Assembly: GCA_964596775.1 (NCBI GenBank)
Contig: CAZQVN010000024.1
Span: 1-51,168 of the forward strand
Source of the DNA: CAZQVN01 sp964596775
GTDB taxonomy: Bacteria > Eisenbacteria > RBG-16-71-46 > JABDJR01 > JAWXBZ01
DNA length: 51,168 bases
Direction: 5' to 3'
Shown here: piece after piece, positions 40,687 through 48,196 of the stretch
How positions within the stretch are numbered: the first letter of the stretch is position 1
How the letters are laid out: each line of letters begins with the position of its first letter
Notes under the pieces: generated by a model
The model's database searches: none
Seen by the model: only the letters and a program-made list of their open reading frames with translations
Told to the model about the DNA's origin: nothing
Position numbers and translations under genes: made by a program

Positions 40687-43359
40687 CTACTTGAATTCGA
40701 GCTTGAACACGCCGGTGTCGTCGAGCGCCAGCGTGACATGCTCCGGCAGACCGTCGCCGCTCATCCGCTCGAGCAGCTCGGTGGAGATCTTCGGCAGCAG
40801 CGTTCCGTTGAGGATGTGGTCGATGTTGCGGGCGCCGGTTTCCACCTCGGTGCAGCGCTCGGCCACCTGGTCGATGACGGCCGGGTCGACCGTGAACCCG
40901 ATCCGGTGGCTGGCCATCAGGCGCTTGCCGATCTGGTTGATCTTGAGCGTGGTGATCTCCTTCATCGCCTCGACGGAAATCGGGTAGAACGGCACGAGCG
41001 TCATGCGGGCCACCAGCGCCGGCTTGAAATGCTTGTTCAGTTCCGGCCGGATCGCCGAAATCAGCTCGTCCATGTCCGGCCGCACCGGACCCTGGCCCAT
41101 CTTCATGATCGTGTCCGACGCCAGGTTCGAGGTCATGAACAGCAGCGTGTTCTTGAAGTCGACGAGGCGCCCCTCACCGTCGGAGAGCATCCCCTTGTCG
41201 AAGACCTGGTAGAACAGGTTCATGACTTCCGGGTCGGCCTTTTCGCACTCGTCGAGCAGCACCACCGAGTAGGGGCGCTGGCGCACCGCCTCGGTGAGCA
41301 TGCCCCCTTCGCCGTAGCCCACGTAGCCGGGCGGCGACCCGATCAGGCGCGACACCGTGTGCTTCTCCTGGAATTCCGACATGTTGATGGTCGTCATGAA
41401 GCGCTCACCGCCGAACAGCAGTTCGGCCACGCCGAGCGACGTTTCCGTCTTCCCTACGCCCGAGGGCCCGACGAACAGGAACACGCCCATCGGGGCGCGC
41501 GGATTGCCGAGGCCGGCCTTGGCCGACCGGATCCCCTGGGCGATGGCGTCGATGGCGTGGTCCTGCCCCTTGATGCGCTTCTTCAGCTCCTTGTCGAACT
41601 GGAGCACGGTGGCCGCCTCGTCCTGGACCATCTTGCCGAGCGGAATGCCGGTCCAGTCGGACACGACCTGGGCCACGACCTCGGGGTTCACCTCGATGTA
41701 GGTCAGCGGATCGCTGGCCTGGAGCGCCGCCAGTTCCACCAGCGCCCCCTCCAGCTCGACGATCGCCGCCTCGCGCTCCTCGGGGGTCAGCTCCACCGGA
41801 TCCTTCTGCCCCTCGACGGTCTTCTTCCTCGTCTCCACGATGTTCCGGAGATCCACGACCCGCCGGGCCACGTCACGTTCCTTCTTCCAGCGGGCGTCCA
41901 GTTCGGCGCGCTTCTTCTCCGCGTCGGCGAGCGCCGTGTCGAGATCCTGGTCCGCCTGGGCGTCGGCGGCGCGCCCGGCCGCCTTGTCCCGTTCGCGGGC
42001 CGCCTTCTCCCGCTCCAGCGTGCGGATCCGCTGCTCCACGTCCTCGAGCACCGACGGCTTCGACGACAGGCTGATCTTGACCCGCGCCGCCGCCGTGTCG
42101 AGCAGGTCGACCGCCTTGTCGGGGAGCTGCCGCCCGGAGATGTAGCGCGACGACAGCTTCGCCGCGGCGATGCAGGCGTCGTCCATCACCCGGACCTTGT
42201 GCGCATCCTCGTACTTGATGCGCAGGCCGCGGAGCATGGTGATCGTGTCCTCCTCGGACGGCTCGTCCAGCTTGACCGGCTGGAAGCGGCGGGCCAGCGC
42301 CGGATCCTTCTCGAAGTACTTCTTGTACTCGGACCAGGTCGTGGCGGCGATCGTGCGCAGTTCGCCGCGGGCCAGCGCCGGCTTGAGGAGGTTCGCCGCG
42401 TCGCCGCCGCCGGCCGGGCCGCCGGCCCCGATCAGCGTGTGCGCCTCGTCGATGAACAGGATGATCGGCTTCGGAGAGGACTTCGTTTCCTGGATCACCG
42501 CCTTGAGCCGGTTCTCGAACTCCCCCTTCACGGAGGCGCCGGCCTGGAGGAGCCCGAGGTCGAGACCGAGGATCTCCACGCCGTGGAGGATCTCCGGCAC
42601 CTGGCCGTCGGCCACGAGGAGCGCCAGCCCTTCCACGACCGCCGTCTTGCCGACGCCGGCCTCGCCGACCACGATCGGGTTGTTCTTGCGGCGGCGGGCC
42701 AGGATGTCGACCATCTGGCGGATCTCGCGGTCGCGGCCGAACACCGGGTCGATCTCCCCGTCGCGGGCCTTGGCGGTGAAGTTCGTGCAGTACTTGGCCA
42801 GCGCGGAGTCGGCCTCGGCTCCCGGCGTGCCCGGGGCCCCCTTCGCCGCGCCCGGTCCGCCCGGGGAGGCGGCCGGCTCGTCGTCCTCCACGGAGCCGGT
42901 GGTGATCTTCGAGATGTTCTTCTGCAGGTCTTCCTTCGAGATCTCCTCGAGCATCTCCGCCCAGTCGCCGCTGGTGAACCGGTCGGAGCGGTTGAGGATC
43001 GCCAGGAACAGCGCGCCCGAGCGGATCTTCGCCGCGTTCATCTCGATCGAGGCCAGGATCCACCCCTCCTGGAACCACTCGAGCAGGATCGGGGAGAACA
43101 CCGGCCGGCCGGAATTGCCGGTCTTCATCCGGTCGATGTGATGCGTCAGCCGCTTCACGAGCGGGGCGGTGTCGATCCCGTAGTTGCGGAGGATGTCGTG
43201 GATATCGGTGCCGGGCACCTCGAGCATCTTGATCAGGAGGTGTTCCACGGTGATTTCGTAGTGCTGGCGGTTCACGCAGAAACCGGCGGAAGCGTCCAGC
43301 GCCTGGTAGCAGTGCTTGTTCAACCGGCGGAGAAGCGATTTTGGTTCGACGGAGATCAT
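40687..43359 (-). CDS. clpV: ClpV (TssH) AAA+ ATPase, sheath disassembly
   Basis: This 890-residue AAA+ protein starts at MISVEPKSLLRRLN, in keeping with the ClpV N-domain that grips the sheath. It has Walker A1 GEAGVGKT (232-239) and Walker B1 ILFIDEAH, a middle coiled-coil domain (about 430-540), then Walker A2 GPSGVGKT and B2 VVLLDECEKAD. ClpV unfolds contracted TssB-TssC sheath for recycling. In most systems it binds the N-terminal helix of TssC. The fused sheath here seems to lack that TssC N-terminus, so the contact may differ. ATG 43359 overlaps the tssG stop by 1 nt (TGATG). Confidence 0.97.
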   Translation of the reverse strand: MISVEPKSLLRRLNKHCYQALDASAGFCVNRQHYEITVEHLLIKMLEVPGTDIHDILRNYGIDTAPLVKRLTHHIDRMKTGNSGRPVFSPILLEWFQEGWILASIEMNAAKIRSGALFLAILNRSDRFTSGDWAEMLEEISKEDLQKNISKITTGSVEDDEPAASPGGPGAAKGAPGTPGAEADSALAKYCTNFTAKARDGEIDPVFGRDREIRQMVDILARRRKNNPIVVGEAGVGKTAVVEGLALLVADGQVPEILHGVEILGLDLGLLQAGASVKGEFENRLKAVIQETKSSPKPIILFIDEAHTLIGAGGPAGGGDAANLLKPALARGELRTIAATTWSEYKKYFEKDPALARRFQPVKLDEPSEEDTITMLRGLRIKYEDAHKVRVMDDACIAAAKLSSRYISGRQLPDKAVDLLDTAAARVKISLSSKPSVLEDVEQRIRTLEREKAARERDKAAGRAADAQADQDLDTALADAEKKRAELDARWKKERDVARRVVDLRNIVETRKKTVEGQKDPVELTPEEREAAIVELEGALVELAALQASDPLTYIEVNPEVVAQVVSDWTGIPLGKMVQDEAATVLQFDKELKKRIKGQDHAIDAIAQGIRSAKAGLGNPRAPMGVFLFVGPSGVGKTETSLGVAELLFGGERFMTTINMSEFQEKHTVSRLIGSPPGYVGYGEGGMLTEAVRQRPYSVVLLDECEKADPEVMNLFYQVFDKGMLSDGEGRLVDFKNTLLFMTSNLASDTIMKMGQGPVRPDMDELISAIRPELNKHFKPALVARMTLVPFYPISVEAMKEITTLKINQIGKRLMASHRIGFTVDPAVIDQVAERCTEVETGARNIDHILNGTLLPKISTELLERMSGDGLPEHVTLALDDTGVFKLEFK

Positions 43360-44408
43360 CAGTTTTCCCTCATGGAAAAGACGGTGCCGACGTCGGGTGA
43401 CGATTCGCCCCGGAGCCAGCTGTTCCAGCCGAGCCGGTGCGGTTCTTCGGGGTCGAGGTCGAGCGGCGGAACCTCGTCGCCTTTCAGGATCAGCTCCATC
43501 TCGGCGTCGAGGTGATCGGTGACGAACAGGCGGACGAGCGACCGGAACAGCGCGTGATCGGGGCCGTCCGGGAGAAAGCGGCAGTACGATGCGTAGTCCA
43601 TCGGTCCCAGCCGCACCTTGAACTGCCCGCTCACGTCGAACACGCGCGACCCGAGCAGGGCGTCGGTTCCGAGCGTGCAGGCGCCCGTGCCGAGCCGGAG
43701 CAGGTCGGCGCCGAACACGTCCACGTATCGGCCGCGGCACGGCTCGACCGTGACCGGCAGGTCGAACCAGTCGGAAAGCAAGGCGGCGAGCCCCGCGCCG
43801 GAGCGGGGGCGCTGCACGAGAAGCCCCGTGTAGCGGAGCAGGCGCTCGGCGGGAAGGCCGACGGACCGGCGCACCGCGTCCGGCATGAGGCCGAGCAGCG
43901 CGAACAGCCGAGGCGTGAACCGGTCGTCACTGTCGAGCCGGTACTGCACGTGGAAGCGGTACTTCGTCCAGCTCCGGTAGAACAGCGAATAGAGCCGGTG
44001 ATGGAAGATGTCGAGGAAGTCGCGGGCGGTCGTGTCGTGCTGGTACTCGAAGAGGATCTCCTCGGCCCAGTGGTTCGGCAGCGGGGAGTTGGTGCCGTAC
44101 AGCCCCATCAGCGTGGAGGTGATCCGGTACCGCTCGTCGCCGCCCTTGGCCATGGAAAAGCCCGAGGTTTCCACGTCGGCGCTTTCGAGGCGCTCGATTT
44201 CGCTGACCGAACCGGGCGGAAACCCGAGGCTCACGTCCGGCCGGAACCGCAGCAGTTCCTGGGCCGCCGGACCGGTGCCTCCCACCGACACGACTCCGTC
44301 CTTCGACCGCTCGAGCAGGCTCACCGCCTGGAAGAAGCTGAAGCGGTGACCCTCCCTGAGCAGCGCCTCGATCAGAGGATGTTCTGTCGGCCCAGTCTCG
44401 GTGTCCAC
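43359..44408 (-). CDS. tssG: TssG baseplate protein
   Basis: The 349-residue protein has the TssG signature FSFFQAVSLLER near the N-terminus, then SLGFPPGSVSEIE, GLYGTNSPLPNHWAEEILFE and FDLPVTVEPCRGRYV. TssG pairs with two TssF copies in the baseplate wedge. It starts with GTG, 37 nt inside the end of tssF, and stops in an overlap with clpV, so translation of the three is coupled. Confidence 0.96.
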   Translation of the reverse strand: MDTETGPTEHPLIEALLREGHRFSFFQAVSLLERSKDGVVSVGGTGPAAQELLRFRPDVSLGFPPGSVSEIERLESADVETSGFSMAKGGDERYRITSTLMGLYGTNSPLPNHWAEEILFEYQHDTTARDFLDIFHHRLYSLFYRSWTKYRFHVQYRLDSDDRFTPRLFALLGLMPDAVRRSVGLPAERLLRYTGLLVQRPRSGAGLAALLSDWFDLPVTVEPCRGRYVDVFGADLLRLGTGACTLGTDALLGSRVFDVSGQFKVRLGPMDYASYCRFLPDGPDHALFRSLVRLFVTDHLDAEMELILKGDEVPPLDLDPEEPHRLGWNSWLRGESSPDVGTVFSMREN

Positions 44409-46132
44409 GTGTACGTTTCCCCGCTTTCCGCGCTCTTGACCGTCAGCCGGCTGAAGCTGTTCAGGCTGGCGTAGAGGGACAGGAACTCATTCAGCACCGC
44501 CGCAAAGAGGACGAGATCCCCCTCGCCGGCAAAGTTCGCCTCGGACATTTCGACCGTCGTGTGCAGCCCCCGGACGACGGCGCCGCGGTAGATCGCGTCC
44601 GCGGACTGGACGGCCACCGAGCGGATCGATTCCAGCTTGAGCTCGTTTTCCCGCGCCGCCTGCCGGTCCTGAAGCGCCTGGAAATTGTAGAGCGACAGCA
44701 GCGTCCGGAGCGCCTCCACGCTGGTCAGCGACTGGTAGTTCATCGTCAGATGCGATATCAGCCGCCACTGGAGGTCCCCGCCGAGCGGAGGGGGCACGGA
44801 CGGCGTCACGTTGGAGATGTTGCGAAACCGCGCGAACTCCGGACTGGACGTGGTGGCGGTGGCGATGTCGCCGACCCGGAGGCCGCGGGCCAGTTTCCGG
44901 TTCGTGCAGGTGAGGCTCAGCGAGATCGTCTCGGTGGGGGGCAGGCCCCGCTCGCCGGCGGCGCTGAAGAACGACAGGTACGTTTCCGTGCCCTCGCCGA
45001 CCACCGCCGGTTTCAGCCGCGCGTAATGGAACAGCGCGTCCTTCCGCACCTCGCCCGGCTTCTGCAGGAAGGAGTAGAACGACGGGTAGTCCCGCGGTTC
45101 CGCCGTCCCCTGGGCAAAGCCCTTCACGTCGTTCACGGAAAAGATCTCGAAGTGCGCCGGGTTCTTCGCGGCGGGCCTCACGAGATACTCCGTCTTGTCG
45201 TGATCGACGCGGATCGGATCGCCGTCCCGCTCGAACAGGTTGACGGCGGGCGCGCAGCCGAGCAGGAAGTTCTCCGGCGTCAGCCGCAGCGCCGTGCGCG
45301 GCTGCTCCCTGAGCCTCATCACGATCTCGAAGAGATCGTCGCCGCCGAGATCGCGGAGGCGGTCGATGTTGTCGATGTCGATGAACAGGAACTTCTGCGG
45401 GAACGCGAAATACTCCTGGATCAGCCGGTAGCCGGGAAACGAGTGGGCCGGGTAGGGGAGAAGCGACTCGTCATCGGCGAATCCCGCTCCCTTCACCGCG
45501 TCCTTCGGAAGCGACATCCGGGCCAGGACCTTCCCGCCGGCCACCGACTGCGCGGACACCTCGGTGACGCAGCGGGTCAGCAGGTAGTAGAGCGCGCTGG
45601 TCACGTTCGGCTCGCCGGCCAGGAACAGCCGCAGCCGCGGGACGTCGAGCAGCGGCACCTTGGGTCCGGTGGTCCGGAAGCGGATGCGGATCGTCCACGC
45701 TCCGGCGCCGGGGTTCTCCAGCGCGGCCTCGACGATTTCCACCGGGTCGATCGGCACGTCGAAGCAGGTGCGAAACCGGCAGACCGTGCCGTCCACCGGC
45801 ACCGAGTCCACTTCCGTCCAGCGCGGCACCACCCGGCGCTCCTTGGCCGCGCCCTTCGAGGGCTGGAACTGCATCAGCGTGATGGAGGGGATCGGGCGCA
45901 GGTAGTGCGGCCACAGCAGGCTCATCATGGAGTGGGTCAGCTCGGGAAGCTCGTCGTCGAGCTTCTGGCGGAGGCGCCCCGAGAGAAACGCGAACCCCTC
46001 GAGCAGCCGTTCCACGTCGGGATCGCTGCCGCGGTCGGCCAGCAGGTGGGCGGCGTCCGGGTGGGCCTGGGCGAACTCCCGGCCCATCTCCCTGAGGAAC
46101 GTCAGCTCGTCCTGGTAGTAGCGGTTGAACAC
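44372..46132 (-). CDS. tssF: TssF baseplate protein
   Basis: The 586-residue protein has the standard opening FNRYYQDELTFLREMGREFA and then HPDAAHLLADRGSDPDVERL, LLWPHYLRPIPS and DLFEIVMRLRE, all conserved in TssF (VasA/ImpG family). TssF forms the main body of each baseplate wedge. The start is GTG, preceded by GAGGAACC. It follows tssE by 24 nt and overlaps tssG by 37 nt. Confidence 0.97.
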   Translation of the reverse strand: MFNRYYQDELTFLREMGREFAQAHPDAAHLLADRGSDPDVERLLEGFAFLSGRLRQKLDDELPELTHSMMSLLWPHYLRPIPSITLMQFQPSKGAAKERRVVPRWTEVDSVPVDGTVCRFRTCFDVPIDPVEIVEAALENPGAGAWTIRIRFRTTGPKVPLLDVPRLRLFLAGEPNVTSALYYLLTRCVTEVSAQSVAGGKVLARMSLPKDAVKGAGFADDESLLPYPAHSFPGYRLIQEYFAFPQKFLFIDIDNIDRLRDLGGDDLFEIVMRLREQPRTALRLTPENFLLGCAPAVNLFERDGDPIRVDHDKTEYLVRPAAKNPAHFEIFSVNDVKGFAQGTAEPRDYPSFYSFLQKPGEVRKDALFHYARLKPAVVGEGTETYLSFFSAAGERGLPPTETISLSLTCTNRKLARGLRVGDIATATTSSPEFARFRNISNVTPSVPPPLGGDLQWRLISHLTMNYQSLTSVEALRTLLSLYNFQALQDRQAARENELKLESIRSVAVQSADAIYRGAVVRGLHTTVEMSEANFAGEGDLVLFAAVLNEFLSLYASLNSFSRLTVKSAESGETYTWTPRLGRQNIL

Positions 46133-46156
46133 GGTTCCTCTCTGCTTGACGGCCGG

Positions 46157-46564
46157 TCAGCGGCTGACGTCGGCCTGGCCGGACGCGTCGAGCGTCGTGA
46201 AAAACTGGATGGGGCTCGTTTCGCGGTCCGTGACCAGCTGGGCCCGTATCTCGAAACGGAGATTGAACGGATCGTCCGGATCGATGGCGCTGGTCACGAC
46301 GATGTTCTTCAACCGCGGTTCATAGTTCTCGATCGACTGCCGGATGCTGCGCCGGCAGATGTCCACGGCCTCCGGAAACAAGTGCACCATGTCGGACATG
46401 TCCGGAAGGCCGTAGTCGGGCACCGTCAGCGCGATCCCCTGGCGGGTGTTCAGCATCCGCCGGAGGTTGCTCAGGACGGACTCGGCCAGCACGGACGTGT
46501 TGATCTCGGCGGACCGGTCCACGCGCCGGTCCCGGAGGCGTTCCATCAGGCTGAGTTCCTTCAT
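46157..46564 (-). CDS. tssE: TssE baseplate protein (gp25-like)
   Basis: The 135-residue protein opens LSLMERLRDRR and contains LNTRQGIALTVPDYGLPDMS, then SIRQSIENYEPRLKNIVV. This is the gp25/lysozyme-like fold of TssE that starts sheath polymerisation on the baseplate. It is the first gene of the minus-strand T6SS operon. Its ATG overlaps the TGA of a six-codon upstream frame (46561-46581), so coupled translation is possible. A longer reading from about 46687 is not supported by family length. Confidence 0.95.
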   Translation of the reverse strand: MKELSLMERLRDRRVDRSAEINTSVLAESVLSNLRRMLNTRQGIALTVPDYGLPDMSDMVHLFPEAVDICRRSIRQSIENYEPRLKNIVVTSAIDPDDPFNLRFEIRAQLVTDRETSPIQFFTTLDASGQADVSR

Positions 46565-46581
46565 GCGACGGGCTCGCTCAT
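46561..46581 (-). other. Possible six-codon leader frame before tssE
   Basis: ATG at 46581 opens MSEPVA and its TGA overlaps the tssE ATG (ATGA). A -10-like TAATCT ends 8 nt before this ATG. The tiny frame could load ribosomes on a leaderless mRNA and pass them to tssE, which lacks a Shine-Dalgarno sequence. It may also be chance. Confidence 0.3.
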
Positions 46582-46589
46582 GACGGCGA

Positions 46590-46618
46590 AGATTAGCAGA
46601 ATCAGGGGGTTGGGTCAC
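46590..46618 (-). promoter_or_regulatory. Candidate promoter of the tssE operon
   Basis: On the minus strand GTGACC (46618-46613), a 17-nt spacer and TAATCT (46595-46590) match four of six bases in each box. It would drive the whole block from tssE to the DUF4150 gene and perhaps the kinase. Confidence 0.4.
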
Positions 46619-46744
46619 CCGGGTCTTCTGCCGGCCGCCGAACCTTTCCGCGTCGACAAGACTCTCATTGAGGGGTACCTTCCTCATTGACCCGGGTTCT
46701 TTCGATTGTTCCGTTTTCATCGTTCCGTGGAGGGAAAAAGCCGG

Positions 46745-47953
46745 ATGGCAGCCATCGGTGACCGGACGGTCACGTATCTCCGTGAGTTTCTGCGCCTCGA
46801 GTCGTCGGGCGGCATTCTTCTGATGATCGGCGCGGTGCTGGCCATGATCACCGCGAACTCGCCTCTGGCACCGTACTACACCGCGTGGCTCGAGCTGCCG
46901 TTCACGATCAAGCTCGGCGATTTCGGCCTGTCGAAGGCCCTGATCCTCTGGATCAACGACGGGCTGATGGCCGTCTTCTTCTTCCTGGTCGGGATGGAAC
47001 TGAAGCGGGAAGTGGTGGAGGGGCACCTGTCGAGCCTCCGCCGGGCGGCGCTGCCCGGGTTCGCCGCGGTCGGCGGGATGCTGGCGCCGGCGGCGATCTA
47101 CGCCGGCTTCAACCTCTCGGACCCGACGGCGATGCGCGGCTGGGCGATTCCCTCGGCCACCGACATCGCGTTCGCGCTCGGCGTTCTCTCGCTGCTCGGA
47201 AACCGGGTGCCGCCGGCGATCAAGGCGTTCCTCCTGTCGGTGGCGATCTTCGACGACCTGGGCGCGATCATCGTGATCGCGATCTTCTACACGGCGAAGC
47301 TCTCGACCGTGGCGCTGATCGTCTCCGCGATCCTCATCGCCGGGCTGGCGGTGATCCACCGGGCGGGAGTCACCCGGCCGACGGCCTACTTCCTGCTGGG
47401 GTTCCCGCTCTGGGTGGCGGTCCTCAAGTCCGGGGTCCACGCCACGCTGGCCGGCGTCGTGCTGGCGATGTTCATCCCGCTCCGGCCCAAAACGCTGCCC
47501 GACGGAACTCCGGGCCGATCGATGCTGCATCACCTGGAGCACGCGCTCCACCCCTGGGTGGCCTACGGCATACTGCCGCTGTTCGCGTTCGCCAACGCCG
47601 GGATCCCGCTGGCCGGCCTGTCGTTCGGCGACCTCCTGCACCCGGTGCCGCTCGGCATCGTTTTAGGCCTCGTCGTCGGAAAGCCGGTCGGGATCCTGCT
47701 GTTCTGCGGGGCGGCCATGGTCCTCCGCGCGGCGTCGCTTCCCGAGGGCGTCCGCTGGTCGCACCTCGCCGGGGTGTCGGTGCTCTGCGGGATCGGGTTC
47801 ACCATGAGCCTGTTCATCGCGTCGCTGGCGTTCGAGGGGGGCGGTTTCCAGGGGCTGGAGCGGCTCGGGATCCTCTGCGGGTCGCTGGTGGCCGGCGCCG
47901 CCGGTTACCTGGTGCTCAAGGTCGCACTGGGAGGGGCGCCCCGGGAAAGCTGA
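46745..47953 (+). CDS. nhaA: NhaA-type Na+/H+ antiporter
   Basis: This 402-residue inner-membrane protein has about 11-12 hydrophobic helices and the NhaA signatures NDGLMAVFFFLVGMELKRE, AIPSATDIAFALGVL and IFDDLGAI, with the transport aspartates at D170-D171. NhaA exchanges sodium for protons in pH and salt homeostasis. GGAGGG about 11 nt before ATG 46745 supports this start. It is divergent from the tssE operon and has no apparent secretion role; it marks one border of the T6SS island. Confidence 0.97.
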   Translation: MAAIGDRTVTYLREFLRLESSGGILLMIGAVLAMITANSPLAPYYTAWLELPFTIKLGDFGLSKALILWINDGLMAVFFFLVGMELKREVVEGHLSSLRRAALPGFAAVGGMLAPAAIYAGFNLSDPTAMRGWAIPSATDIAFALGVLSLLGNRVPPAIKAFLLSVAIFDDLGAIIVIAIFYTAKLSTVALIVSAILIAGLAVIHRAGVTRPTAYFLLGFPLWVAVLKSGVHATLAGVVLAMFIPLRPKTLPDGTPGRSMLHHLEHALHPWVAYGILPLFAFANAGIPLAGLSFGDLLHPVPLGIVLGLVVGKPVGILLFCGAAMVLRAASLPEGVRWSHLAGVSVLCGIGFTMSLFIASLAFEGGGFQGLERLGILCGSLVAGAAGYLVLKVALGGAPRES

Positions 47954-48011
47954 GGCGGCCCCGGGAGCCGGTCACGCGCCCGCTGCCGCCCCCCCGCCGG
48001 GTCCGGATGCC

Positions 48012-48040
48012 TGCTGCGCGGCAGCAAATTCTTCAATTCA
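48012..48040 (+). terminator. Weak hairpin after nhaA
   Basis: TGCTGC (48012-48017) and GCAGCA (48021-48026) form a 6-bp stem with a 3-nt loop, followed by AATTCTTCAATTC. It is a weak terminator candidate in the 243-nt gap between nhaA and the protease gene. No clear promoter was seen in the rest of that gap. Confidence 0.3.
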
Positions 48041-48196
48041 ATCAGCCACAACGACTTGTAGCGCCCTCCCTTCCCTCAGTCAAGTCTGAGTCAACACCCC
48101 TCCCGCAGAGTTCCCCTGTATCACGCGGCACCGGGGCTTGTCCTTCGACGAGCCGGGTGACCCATCACAGGACCTCAAAGGAAAGGGAGCCCTCAA

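Noticed and set aside
39247..43515. 1422-codon plus-strand frame across vgrG and clpV
   Set aside because: It spans two well-supported genes on the other strand and shows only Arg/Leu/Val/His-rich shadow sequence.
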